Below, in pieces: positions 44,990 to 54,235 of a stretch of DNA of 56,130 bases. Below the pieces are notes generated by a model, which ran no database searches, was not told where the DNA came from, and was given only the letters and a program-made list of their open reading frames with translations. The DNA is from a virus. The stretch spans positions 1-56,130 of IMG/VR virus record IMGVR_UViG_3300029985_000050. One strand, 5' to 3'. The translations under genes and the position numbers were made by a program. Numbering within the stretch: position 1 is the first letter of the stretch; every line of letters begins with the position of its first letter.

Positions 44990-45301
44990 TCACCGCGCCT
45001 TCCGCGCCGTGTCTTGCGAAAGGTGGTAGACGGCGAGGTCGTAGGTCGTCTGAGCCTGCACGGTGCGGTCCCGAGCCTTCGCGTGCTGGTCCGCAGCGGA
45101 GGAGTCCAGGGAGTGGGCCTCGCGCAAGAATCCGGCGGCGAGGGTGCTGTCGGCCCGGAAGCGGGCGAGGGCCAAGGAGTCCGAGATCCGGAACTGGATG
45201 AGCCCTGCGCCTCGGTTGTCTGCGATGTCCCCAACTGCGGACAGCTTATCTGTGGCCCCGGCGAGGGCGGCGAGGGTCAGGAGGAGGGCGAGGTGTTTCA
45301 T
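44990..45301 (-). CDS. Exported small protein, paralog of the 32801 gene
   Basis: 103 residues. Signal peptide MKHLALLLTLAALAGA, then SLALARFRADSTLAAGFLREAHSLDSSAA and VQAQTTYDLAVYHLSQDTARKAR. It shares the RFRADxxLA...VQAQTxYxLAVxHLSxDT core with the plus-strand protein at 32801. Possibly an outer-membrane or periplasmic lysis factor. Confidence 0.65.
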   Translation of the reverse strand: MKHLALLLTLAALAGATDKLSAVGDIADNRGAGLIQFRISDSLALARFRADSTLAAGFLREAHSLDSSAADQHAKARDRTVQAQTTYDLAVYHLSQDTARKAR

Positions 45302-45312
45302 GTGATTCCTTT

Positions 45313-47823
45313 TCAGAGCCATTTGGAGTTCGCAGCATTCCATGTCAGATTCCGACTGCTTCCTGCGGTCAGGGAAAAAGTAGCGACAAGGTTTGAGGAC
45401 GACACCACGCAGGTTGCCGGGGCATTCTGGATCAACGTCAACTGCTGCCCGTCCACCGTTCCGTTTGGGATCGATGTAAGCGTGGTTGGATTCGATGAGC
45501 CCGGCTCCAGCGAGATTACCGAATAGAGCGCTGATACCGTGACATTTCCGAGTGTCGCAGAGGTATTGCGATTGTAGGATTGCCTAGCAACAATCCCATT
45601 AAATGTTACAGGTTCGGTGAAATTGAAACTTGCGGTATTCCAATTTGCTTCTTGGATTCCTGCTGCTAAAATATAACCACTACTGGATGCAGATGAATTT
45701 AAGTTTGGAGAGCCTGTCGCATCAAACAATATTCCAAAATCCGTCGCGTTTGAAGCACCATTCTTTCCAGAAAGTCCAACCCAGCCATATGTTGAGTTAT
45801 AGTTAGCTGTCCCAATTGCAGCAGTACCACCTATTACTTCGCCTCCAGTGCTCGCAGCCCCTTGCGCAGAGATGTTCCCATTCGGCGCGGAGATCGCGGT
45901 GCCTGTAGCATTGGACGTGATTGCTCCACCAGATCCAACCGCGAACACCGTAGACGATCCAGCCAAATCGACTTGCAGAGGGTTGCCAGTGTATCCGCTC
46001 GGCATCGCAACAATCAATCCACCACGGGACGACGATTGCATGTTAGAGTACGCACCGACCAACGCGCCGTAGGTTCCGGCGCTCGCGCCCAAAGCCCCGG
46101 CTGAATTGAGATTTGCTCCAAGTGTATTGAATAAATTGCCAGTAATCGTGACTCCTGTCGTATTGAATAAGCCAACAGTAGATCGATTGACATTGATTTG
46201 GACGCCTTGTGAGATAGATCCCTCGATAGCAGTCAATCCACCATTGAACAGGATTCCCGCACTGTACGTCCCCGAACCACTATTGTATGTATTCGATTGC
46301 CCAATCCATCCAATCCCCGAGGACCCGGCCCAATCCGCAATCCTAACATCTGATAGACCTCCAACAATGACGGGAGCCGTGAGGGTGCCTGTAGCGGTCG
46401 GATTGGCGACGGGGAGATAATCCGTATTTGCCACAGCATTGCCCAGCGTGGACGAGCCGGTCCACTTGGTCAGCGCCCCCGTGGTGCCTCCAGAGAGTGC
46501 GGGTTGGAACGTGGATTGCGGAATCGTGGAGCCATTCCCGAGGACGAGATTCGTCCCAGAGAGCGTCGAGACAACACCAGAGGTCAGGACCGCCGTGCCG
46601 GTGCCGGAGCCGATGGTCGTGGTTCCGTTCAGCGTCACCCCAGAGGTTGACGCCGATAGTGCGATGAACGAATAAACGCTCCCGATTGCCAGCGAGAACG
46701 TAGTCGCCGCCTGCGCCTGGATGGAGCCTGGCGACGTGATATCCATGTAGGTCGGCGCAGCCATCACGCCGTTTTCTGTGCCTGCTGTAATCGAGTTCCC
46801 GCCAGTCGGCCCGAACCAAGCCCCGGATCCGCTTGCGACAGCCGTGCCCATCCCTGCGTTGCCGCCGACCACGACCCCGTTCGCGAGCGCCGATGCATCT
46901 GTTGAGGTGAGCGTCCCTGCCACCGATGGGGAGGCGGACCAAGTCGGAACGGCGCCCACGCCTGCTCCAACCAGCATGGTTCCGGTTGCTCCGGAAGTGA
47001 CTCCCATGGACCCGGAGGTGCTGGTGAAAAGGCCGGTATTAGCGCCGGAGAGCGTGAAGGCCGGTGTCGTCACGGTCCCGGTGAATGTCGGAGAAGCAAC
47101 TGAGGCCGCCCCGATTGCCGCTGGAGTGATCGTGGCTGTGGAGACCGCGGTCACGAGCCCCTTGGCGTTGACCGTCACCACCGGCACCGTGGAGGCCGCA
47201 CCGTAGCTCCCCACGTTGCTGTTGACCGTAGCGAGGGTGAGCGCAGTGGAAGCATTCCCCGAACCATCTACCGACATGGATCCGGTGGCGTCACTGGTCC
47301 ACGCTAGTGTGCGAGGCGTGGTCCACTTGGCCGCGCTGCCCGTGGTGTTGTTCGCTAGGGTCGCGGCTGAGGCGTCCACGATCTGGGCGGAGGCGTTGGT
47401 CCCCACGATGGTCTTGGAGGCCGGTACTGCCGCGCCGTTGACGGCAACCACGGTCGTCGGAATCGAGATGTTTGCGGAACCATTGAAGCTGGTCGCTGTA
47501 CCCACAGCGTCCCCACTGGTCGCGATGGTCCGTGGAGTTGTGAGGGTGGCCGCCGACCCGGTGGTGGATTGGTTCCACGTCGGCACCGTCCCCGTCAGGC
47601 TGGAGTAATTGATGAGCTGGTACGTCGGGGCAATCCCGATGCCGTTGGAGCCGAGGAACGTACCCGATGCCCCCGCTGGGAGGTTCGTCGGTGCGCCGTT
47701 GGTCGTGCCGGCCCAGATGTCCCCCGTGGTCAGGAGCGGATTCGGATTCCCGCCCACGGCTGAGGTGATCGACGTGGCTCCGGCGATGGAGCCCAGAGCG
47801 AGAAGGAGTTTCAGGATGCGCAT
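45313..47823 (-). CDS. Tail fibre protein with N-terminal signal-like peptide
   Basis: 836 residues. Typical phage fibre repeats: TGSAATLTTPRTIATSGDAVGTATSFNGSANISIP, VNGAAVPASKTIVGTN, SPTFTGTVTTPAFTLSGAN. The C-terminal 250 residues are encoded by visibly AT-richer DNA (about 45540-46330) and probably form the receptor-binding part. It starts MRILKLLLALGSIAGATS, which looks like a Sec signal peptide, unusual for a fibre. It shares VNGAAVPxSK..VGTNxSxQI blocks with the 47836 gene. Confidence 0.8.
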   Translation of the reverse strand: MRILKLLLALGSIAGATSITSAVGGNPNPLLTTGDIWAGTTNGAPTNLPAGASGTFLGSNGIGIAPTYQLINYSSLTGTVPTWNQSTTGSAATLTTPRTIATSGDAVGTATSFNGSANISIPTTVVAVNGAAVPASKTIVGTNASAQIVDASAATLANNTTGSAAKWTTPRTLAWTSDATGSMSVDGSGNASTALTLATVNSNVGSYGAASTVPVVTVNAKGLVTAVSTATITPAAIGAASVASPTFTGTVTTPAFTLSGANTGLFTSTSGSMGVTSGATGTMLVGAGVGAVPTWSASPSVAGTLTSTDASALANGVVVGGNAGMGTAVASGSGAWFGPTGGNSITAGTENGVMAAPTYMDITSPGSIQAQAATTFSLAIGSVYSFIALSASTSGVTLNGTTTIGSGTGTAVLTSGVVSTLSGTNLVLGNGSTIPQSTFQPALSGGTTGALTKWTGSSTLGNAVANTDYLPVANPTATGTLTAPVIVGGLSDVRIADWAGSSGIGWIGQSNTYNSGSGTYSAGILFNGGLTAIEGSISQGVQINVNRSTVGLFNTTGVTITGNLFNTLGANLNSAGALGASAGTYGALVGAYSNMQSSSRGGLIVAMPSGYTGNPLQVDLAGSSTVFAVGSGGAITSNATGTAISAPNGNISAQGAASTGGEVIGGTAAIGTANYNSTYGWVGLSGKNGASNATDFGILFDATGSPNLNSSASSSGYILAAGIQEANWNTASFNFTEPVTFNGIVARQSYNRNTSATLGNVTVSALYSVISLEPGSSNPTTLTSIPNGTVDGQQLTLIQNAPATCVVSSSNLVATFSLTAGSSRNLTWNAANSKWL

Positions 47824-47835
47824 GGTGGGATCCGA

Positions 47836-50800
47836 TCAGGATTTGAGGAGGGCGACAGATGCTGTCGTGGCGGAAAGCCAAGTGATCGCGGCTGTGTAGT
47901 ACTGCGAAAGCGTCATGTCCGCAGCTAGAAGGACGGCGGATCCAGAGGCCACGCCAGCGGTCTTTCCGTTTTGGTAGAACGTGTACCCGGAGATGGTGAA
48001 TGTCACGGCAAAACTTGTCGTGCCTTGCTTGAAAATAACCCGCGAGGTTGACCCGATCAGAGGATTGGAGAACGTGATCGTGGTCGCAGCAGTTAGGGCG
48101 CCGGGCACCCCGGATGCTCCAATGAGTACCGTCCCCCCATTCGCGAGGTTTGCGGAGATCGCTGTCCCGACCGCGATGGTTTGGACGGCTTGGGATAACT
48201 GATCGGAGGTCAATCCGCCATTTGCATCGCGCACGGCTACCGAGGATGCCGTGCCTGTCGCGGAGGCCGGGACCGCGACTGGCGTCGCTGCAGACCCTGT
48301 AAGGTTTCCCTCCACGCTGTTGGCCGCAAGGTTCGCTTGTTTCGCCAGAGTGACCGTCCCCGCTGGGATCGTCATGGCGAGCGACCCCGCCGTATTGGTC
48401 GCGTCGCCCGTGTGTGCTGGCTCCATCGCGGCGGTGATGACTGTGCTGGTGGCGTCGATGATCTGCCCCGAGGTGTTGGTCCCGACGAAAGCCTTGGAGA
48501 CTGGTACTGCCGCGCCGTTGACCTGCGAGGCATTGATCGTGCCCGTCACCTGCCCGATGGGGAGGGAGAGCACGGAGAGCGTCGTCAGTGTCGAGTTCGA
48601 CGTGGCCGTGATGTTCGCGGCTGTGCCAGTGGTGCTCTGGTTCAGGGTCGGCACATCCGCGGCGACCATCGCACGAAAGGATGGGTTTCCCGCGGATCCG
48701 TTCGGCGCCGCGTAGAAGTAGTTCGCCGTCTGACTCCCGAACGTTGTGTTCAGGTCAGAGCCTACCGCGATGGACGGCGTACCCAGGGCCGTGAGGTTCT
48801 TCAGGAGCCCTGTGGCAAGCCCGGCCAGACTGACGCCGTTGATTCGGTTGACCGCAGTCGCGTTGATCGTCCCCGTGACGTCGCCAAAAAAGGAGGGAAT
48901 GTCGCTGTTCACGATGGCCCGGAGGCTCGGGACCCCGCTGGCCCCGTTGGGCGTGGCCCAGAAGAGGTTCTCGGCGGCGCTGGTGAAGGCTGGAACATAG
49001 GCGGCGTACGAAAATGTCCCGGATCCATTGTTCGTCAGGGCACCAGCCGTGTTCGCCAGGGAGCCGAACGAGGTCACGTTGGCCGGAATGCCGGTCAGCG
49101 ATCCCCACGCCCAGGTGGTCGGGAAGGGCTGCCATGACTTGTCGCCGCGCCAGTACTGCGCCGTGGTGCCAGCGGTGATCGCTGGTTCTGCCCCCACCTG
49201 CGCCGCCGTGTAGTCGCCGGTCGTGGCCGCGACCGCACCAGTACGCCCGAAGACGGAGGTCACCGCACCGGTCGGGGTTGTCCAGACCCACGCGGAACCG
49301 TTCCAGTTGGGGTACCCGACCGTCAAAGATCCAAGCGAGTGCCCCAACAATCCTGAGACGATGGGGCCTGGATAGCTCCCCGAGAGATCCCCAGAAGCCG
49401 TCCCCGATGGCGGGAAGGATGCCGTGGTCTGTGTGGTGACCAACCACTCCGCGATCTGGTCCATGGTCAGCGTGTTGCCCCCGGCCGCGCTCCACTGGAC
49501 GGACTCCTGAAGGATGTTCGCCGCCGTGGTATTGACCGTCGCGACCTCGTCCACGTTGAGGCGCTGGTAGATCGGGTGCCCCTGGTAGTAGCCGCCGTCA
49601 ACCTCCAGGAAGCCCTTGACCTTGACTGTAGCCGTTGCGCCGATGGCGGTCTGTGCGAAGACGCGGAGGTCCGTCCGGAATTTCACCGCACCGCCCGCTT
49701 GCAGGTAGGGAACCGTGGTCCCGGCAAGCGTCCAGGAGACCAGTGTCGTGCCGCCCATGGAAACGGTCTGGTTCAGCGTGTTGGCGAGCGTGGCCCAGGA
49801 TCCAGTACCATCCCATTCAAGCGCGTAGACGAAGCCGGGCCCCTGGTTCGCGCTCGGGATCGTCGGAATGGAGGGCGTGAGGCTGGTCAGCGTGGTTGTG
49901 GCGACCGTGATCGGCGTCGAGCTGGAGTAGATCGCACCGCCCGATCCGCCGCCTCCCCCGCCACCAGATACGCGAGCCGAGTCCGCATAGAGCGCCCACC
50001 CCGAGCGTTTCGCCGTGTCCGCGATGTGGGAGGCGCGGGCGGAATCGACATCGAAGGCGGACGGCGAAACGAGAGATCCGGTTCCCGACACGAGCTGAGA
50101 GGACGTACCGCCAGTGGTCGCGTAAGCCTGTGCGGAAATCATCCCTGTCGGGGTAATCGAAATCGGCGTCCGTTGGGTCCCACCAACCAAGCTCGTCAGG
50201 GAAAGATTGCTGCCGGTGGCCATGAGCTGGAATGTCCAGGCTGATCCAGTCGGAGCAGGGTCTTGAATGTTCACGTCGGGGCCCGCGCCAATGGCATCAG
50301 ACGCCGTGCGATTGGCGGTCAGCACGATACCGGTAACCGAATTGGAGAACGTCGCTGAAGTCCCTCCAAGCGGGCCAGTTAGTGTTCCGCCCGACAAAGG
50401 CAGGTAGCGCCCGATAAGCGTCCGCAGGGCCGAGGAGGTGTCCGCCAGCAGGATGCGCGCGAGGGCCATGGAATCGGCCTGGAGGGTCCGGAGCGTGGTT
50501 GCGGTGTCGGAGATCAGCATATCGACCTGCCCCGCCGTCTGCCAGCCCTGGGAGTTCGCGGCGAGGCTGTCTCCGATGAGGGGGGATGCCTGGGCGGAGT
50601 CCAGGTAGTACCCCGCGTAGTCGCTCCGCTGAGGCACTACAGGCCCAGTGCGCCCGGCGAACGAGGAGACGCCTCCGCCCCCGCCACCGCCCGTGATCGG
50701 CACGCTGGTGGCGCTGGTAATGCGCCCGAAGGAGTCCACTGTGCCCTGGAAGACATGGGTCGCGTCCCCGTACGCCCCCGGCGTGACGCCGGAGTAGTTG

Positions 50801-50991
50801 AGGAAGATGGTGTCACCGGAGCGGCGCAGACCCGTGCCGACATTCCACACGGAGTCGAGGTACATGAGATCCACCGGAGCGCCCGAGGTGGGGCGGTGGA
50901 GCACGAAGGTTCCTGGGCCGGTGGGAGACTGGGCCAGGGCCGCCGCGATGGTGAGTAGGAGTGCCCTGAGAGGTCCCTTAAGCACCGACAT
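47836..50991 (-). CDS. Large tail fibre/spike protein with signal-like N-terminus
   Basis: 1051 residues from the ATG overlapping the previous gene by 14 bases. It starts MSVLKGPLRALLLTIAAALAQ, again signal-like. The body has glycine-rich linkers (GGGGGGGV, GGGGGGSG) and repeats VFGRTGAVAATTGDYTAAQVGA, VNGAAVPVSKAFVGTN and HTGDATNTAGSLAMTIPAGTVTLAKQANL, typical of fibre shafts. The last 60 residues (ITFSNPLIGSTSRVIFKQGTTSFAVTFTI) may be the tip. Confidence 0.82.
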   Translation of the reverse strand: MSVLKGPLRALLLTIAAALAQSPTGPGTFVLHRPTSGAPVDLMYLDSVWNVGTGLRRSGDTIFLNYSGVTPGAYGDATHVFQGTVDSFGRITSATSVPITGGGGGGGVSSFAGRTGPVVPQRSDYAGYYLDSAQASPLIGDSLAANSQGWQTAGQVDMLISDTATTLRTLQADSMALARILLADTSSALRTLIGRYLPLSGGTLTGPLGGTSATFSNSVTGIVLTANRTASDAIGAGPDVNIQDPAPTGSAWTFQLMATGSNLSLTSLVGGTQRTPISITPTGMISAQAYATTGGTSSQLVSGTGSLVSPSAFDVDSARASHIADTAKRSGWALYADSARVSGGGGGGGSGGAIYSSSTPITVATTTLTSLTPSIPTIPSANQGPGFVYALEWDGTGSWATLANTLNQTVSMGGTTLVSWTLAGTTVPYLQAGGAVKFRTDLRVFAQTAIGATATVKVKGFLEVDGGYYQGHPIYQRLNVDEVATVNTTAANILQESVQWSAAGGNTLTMDQIAEWLVTTQTTASFPPSGTASGDLSGSYPGPIVSGLLGHSLGSLTVGYPNWNGSAWVWTTPTGAVTSVFGRTGAVAATTGDYTAAQVGAEPAITAGTTAQYWRGDKSWQPFPTTWAWGSLTGIPANVTSFGSLANTAGALTNNGSGTFSYAAYVPAFTSAAENLFWATPNGASGVPSLRAIVNSDIPSFFGDVTGTINATAVNRINGVSLAGLATGLLKNLTALGTPSIAVGSDLNTTFGSQTANYFYAAPNGSAGNPSFRAMVAADVPTLNQSTTGTAANITATSNSTLTTLSVLSLPIGQVTGTINASQVNGAAVPVSKAFVGTNTSGQIIDATSTVITAAMEPAHTGDATNTAGSLAMTIPAGTVTLAKQANLAANSVEGNLTGSAATPVAVPASATGTASSVAVRDANGGLTSDQLSQAVQTIAVGTAISANLANGGTVLIGASGVPGALTAATTITFSNPLIGSTSRVIFKQGTTSFAVTFTISGYTFYQNGKTAGVASGSAVLLAADMTLSQYYTAAITWLSATTASVALLKS

Positions 50992-51754
50992 ACAGCACCC
51001 CGAAGATGTGTGCGCCAACATTCGCGGGCCACATGAGCGTCAAATTGCTTCCCCCAGACCCGTCTCCGTATGCAGGCGAGAGCGTGATGTCATACCCACC
51101 GAGAAGGTGCGTCGTGACCGGAAACATGGTTGGTGTTGCCGCCTGGGAGAACATGCCCATGATAACCCCCTTGGGTACGGAAGATGCGACGGCCTGCCAG
51201 GCCAACCACTGAGCTTCAACAATTCCAGCCATATTTATGCCGTAGTGTACGGGGTGGGATCCAGCTCCGGTACCAGTCGCCATCGCGGGAATGTCGACAT
51301 CCAGGTAGAATACGTTCACGGACAGTTGGTTGAGGCGGACCTTGGCATTGCCGACGGCCAAATCTGCTCCAGAGTTCCCTGCCGCAACCGCTGTGCAGGG
51401 CACCGTGTAGATGCCTACACCTCTGGACAACACGACTTCTGCGGCTTCTGCTCGGGTCGTCTCTGCGGTCACCAATGCCGTAGCGGATACCAGTGCCGCC
51501 GCTGCCGCGCCCGCCGCGTCGAACGCCGAAGATGCTTGCGTCGCGGCGGACCCGAGCCCCAGGTTCGCCTGCGCTGCCGTCGCGCTCACGATGTCGGACA
51601 GGTTGTTCGCCGGCTGAAGAGTGCTCGCCAGGAGTTGCGCAAGTGTCACCTTGCGGCTGGTGGGGGCGGACTGCGACAGCTGCTGAAACTCCAAGAGGTC
51701 CGTCGCCGGCGTGAGCACCGTCGCGGCAGTCAAATCCTGAATTCTGTAGCCCAT
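50978..51754 (-). CDS. Tail appendage protein
   Basis: 258 residues. GYRIQDLTAATVLTPATDLLEFQQ at the start and an Ala/Ser-rich coiled middle precede a beta-rich C-terminal domain (VRLNQLSVNVFYLDVDIPAMATG, TLMWPANVGAHIFGVLYVGA). Position between DUF2612-type baseplate protein and large fibre suggests a fibre connector or short fibre. Confidence 0.65.
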   Translation of the reverse strand: MGYRIQDLTAATVLTPATDLLEFQQLSQSAPTSRKVTLAQLLASTLQPANNLSDIVSATAAQANLGLGSAATQASSAFDAAGAAAAALVSATALVTAETTRAEAAEVVLSRGVGIYTVPCTAVAAGNSGADLAVGNAKVRLNQLSVNVFYLDVDIPAMATGTGAGSHPVHYGINMAGIVEAQWLAWQAVASSVPKGVIMGMFSQAATPTMFPVTTHLLGGYDITLSPAYGDGSGGSNLTLMWPANVGAHIFGVLYVGA

Positions 51755-51756
51755 GG

Positions 51757-52314
51757 TTAGCCCCCCACCAGTCTTGTTTGAAGGTCATCTGTAACTCGCA
51801 CCGTGCCGTCGTCGGTGATGCGGAAGTCCGTGAAGATCAACTGCACACCCGCCGGCACTGCCGATGGCCGAATCTGCGCCACGGTGATCCCCGGGATCGC
51901 CCCCGTACCATAGAAAGCATACACCTTGGCGGGCTGCACTTCTTGTAGGATGATGGGGGCGACGCCGCCCGCCACTCCGCGGATCGCCGCGATCAGCTGC
52001 TCGGGTGTGCCGGAGGTTGCCTTCAGCGCCGCTGTCTGGACGGTGATCCGATACGCGGAGTCCGTCGCGCCGTTGCGCAAGGGTGCCCCGAAGATCGCCC
52101 CAAGCATGTCCAGCTGCACTCCGATGGCCGTGGCCATGTCGAACGCCGTCAGCAACTCCTGGATCGCGTCCTCGACCAAGTTCATCTCCGAGGCCAGCAT
52201 CGAGATCATGTTCGTGATCCGCGAGGGCGTCGTGTCGGTGCGCCACTTGTACTGCTCCAGGAGAAGCTCCTGGAGGTCGTTGTGGTCGACTGGCTGGATG
52301 GGTTCGTCGCTCAT
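51757..52314 (-). CDS. DUF2612-type tail/baseplate protein
   Basis: 185 residues from the ATG coupled to the J-like gene. MLASEMNLVEDAIQELLTAFDMATAIGVQLDMLGAIFGAPLRNGATDSAYRITVQ is the family core (LDxxGxixGxxR.g..D..YR..l). This gene type normally follows baseplate J and links baseplate to fibres, functionally like P2 gpI. Confidence 0.8.
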   Translation of the reverse strand: MSDEPIQPVDHNDLQELLLEQYKWRTDTTPSRITNMISMLASEMNLVEDAIQELLTAFDMATAIGVQLDMLGAIFGAPLRNGATDSAYRITVQTAALKATSGTPEQLIAAIRGVAGGVAPIILQEVQPAKVYAFYGTGAIPGITVAQIRPSAVPAGVQLIFTDFRITDDGTVRVTDDLQTRLVGG

Positions 52315-53846
52315 AGCGTACCGTAGGCGATGTAGGTGCCGTTCGGGATCTCCGCCACGTTTCCGGGGCCGAGCACGATGGGCCCTGCGACGTAGGTGCT
52401 GCCGTCTGTGGAGACCGTCACCTGCGCGTTTCCGATCCCCGGCACCGTGTAGATGGGGGCCAGGAACCTCGGCGCGATCACGTCCTTGCCTGCGGTGAAC
52501 TCCGCCGCCGCCCACGCGAGAATTGCGGTCGTGATCGCCGCGTTGCCTGGGAAGGACTCCTCGGTGTAGAGGTCGTAGAGCACCTTCACCCAGATGAGCG
52601 TCGCCGTCGGAATGTTGAAGGAGACGTTGTGCAGGGTCCCTTGGGAGTCCGGCACCGAGCGCGTCGTGTTGCCCCCCGTGGCGATGCCTGCGGGTTTGCT
52701 GGCCCACACCGCGTTGGCGATGGCCTGGGGATCTCCGCCGACCACGGTCGCCGTCACGGAATGCGCTGGGGTGTAGGCGTCGATCGCCGTGTCGCCGTCG
52801 TTGGAGGACACCGCCACGGTGGAGACACCGGCCACGTTGTCGTAGATGTAGGCGGTCATGGCGGCGGGAGTGGAGAGCCCAAGGCCGATCTGTTGTGCGC
52901 GGCGCAGGCGCAGGGCGTCGTCGGTCTCCACGTCGCGACCAGGAACGCCGGGCACGAGGTTCGTCACGAAGGCCCAGCCGGTCTGCGGGGAGACGATCGC
53001 CGTCAGCTCGTTGATCGCCACGGTCTGGGCGCCGGTCACGTTGCAGATGAACGAACCCTGGGAGCCGATGAGATCCGTCGTCCACTGCGAGTTCGAAGGG
53101 TTAGCCGACGAGTAGGAGTACGGGGTCATCGGGTGCTGAAGCCGAAGGACCACGCCCGTCGGGAACTGCTCACCGCCAACCGCGTCCGTCGTCGGGTACT
53201 GGATCACGCCGCTGGACCAGACCTGGGCCACGCCAGGAAGCGTCGGCGGTGTGGGGGTGCCCCAGGTGCCTGCGTTGATCGCGATGGCGAGCAGATTCAT
53301 CGTGTTGATGGCCCGCGTCGTGGCGTCCGCGTCCGAGGTCGCGGTCACGGAGAAGCTGCCGAACGATGTGACCAGCGTCACCGTGGCACCGATCGCTGGC
53401 ACGGTGCCGAACGACAGGTAGAGGTCCTGGCAGGAGCCCGACGAAATGACGGCGTTGGTGGATAGGGAGAATACCACCGCCCCCCTCACCCGTCGGGCCG
53501 TGCTGCCAGAAGGAATCGTTACCCCGTCGTTGGCGGGGAGAGCGTAGAGATTCGCGTACACCGTGGACTCCGCCGCGGCGATACGCACGACGCCCGTGTA
53601 GGTGCAGATGCGGTCCAGGGCCGCACCGGAAGCCTGTGCCGGATCCATGGATGCATAGACCTCCTGAGTCGCGTCCCACATGTCGCCCAGACCTGCGGCC
53701 TCCAGGCCCAGGAGCTGTCCCGTGGGGCCTTCGGCGGAGGTGTCGATCGTCGGGCCGAAGAACGAGACCATCGCGGCGTTGAGGCTGGAGAGGATCTGCT
53801 GGAGCGTGCGGGCGACGAAGCCCGTGGCTGTGACGTAGGTTCCCAT
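52311..53846 (-). CDS. Baseplate J-like protein
   Basis: 511 residues. Begins MGTYVTATGFVARTLQQILSSLN; contains GPTGQLLGLEAAGLGDMWDATQEVYASMDPAQASGAALDRI and GVPGRDVETDDALRLRRAQQIGL, hallmarks of Mu gp47/P2 gpJ-type wedges (T-P-G-x-E-TD--LR-R). It forms the baseplate wedge of contractile tails. Overlapped on both sides by TGATG or ATGA. Confidence 0.9.
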   Translation of the reverse strand: MGTYVTATGFVARTLQQILSSLNAAMVSFFGPTIDTSAEGPTGQLLGLEAAGLGDMWDATQEVYASMDPAQASGAALDRICTYTGVVRIAAAESTVYANLYALPANDGVTIPSGSTARRVRGAVVFSLSTNAVISSGSCQDLYLSFGTVPAIGATVTLVTSFGSFSVTATSDADATTRAINTMNLLAIAINAGTWGTPTPPTLPGVAQVWSSGVIQYPTTDAVGGEQFPTGVVLRLQHPMTPYSYSSANPSNSQWTTDLIGSQGSFICNVTGAQTVAINELTAIVSPQTGWAFVTNLVPGVPGRDVETDDALRLRRAQQIGLGLSTPAAMTAYIYDNVAGVSTVAVSSNDGDTAIDAYTPAHSVTATVVGGDPQAIANAVWASKPAGIATGGNTTRSVPDSQGTLHNVSFNIPTATLIWVKVLYDLYTEESFPGNAAITTAILAWAAAEFTAGKDVIAPRFLAPIYTVPGIGNAQVTVSTDGSTYVAGPIVLGPGNVAEIPNGTYIAYGTL

Positions 53847-54235
53847 CAAATGCTCCCTTGGACGGCTGTGCCGTCGGTGGCGATGGCGGAGAATTTCACG
53901 TAGAGCGTCCGCGTCGCGGAATTCAGCGTGCAGACGACGGAGACCACCGAGGCCACGCCGGGCACGAGCGCGATCTGCGCTGCGAAATACCTCTGGAGGG
54001 TGGCGAGATTCGGTCCCTTGATGAGTACCTGCCCGACGTAGTCGATCCCGATGGAAGGGTCTTGGTACCACTCGCCCAGCATGGTGCGTAGCCGGGTGAT
54101 GACCGCCTGGGCCACGACGGCGTTGGTGACTTGGTGGAACTTCAGTTGCCCGGTGGGATCCAGGTAGAGGTCGTACATCGGCGTGGCGATCGTGGGGTCC
54201 ACGGCGTCGATCCCGAGGGCGATGGTCGTGCTCAT
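53846..54235 (-). CDS. gp25-like baseplate wedge protein
   Basis: 129 residues. GQLKFHQVTNAVVAQAVITRLRTMLGEWYQDPSIGIDYVGQVLIKGPN shows the R-L-xT--GE-x-xxP--G-D pattern of T4 gp25/P2 gpW-like proteins, followed by a VxVxV strand end. It lies between spike and J-like genes as usual. Confidence 0.82.
   Translation of the reverse strand: MSTTIALGIDAVDPTIATPMYDLYLDPTGQLKFHQVTNAVVAQAVITRLRTMLGEWYQDPSIGIDYVGQVLIKGPNLATLQRYFAAQIALVPGVASVVSVVCTLNSATRTLYVKFSAIATDGTAVQGSI

Noticed and set aside
45313-51754. Diversity-generating retroelement at the fibres
   Set aside because: No reverse transcriptase or template/variable repeat pair is seen; shared fibre motifs are ordinary shaft repeats.
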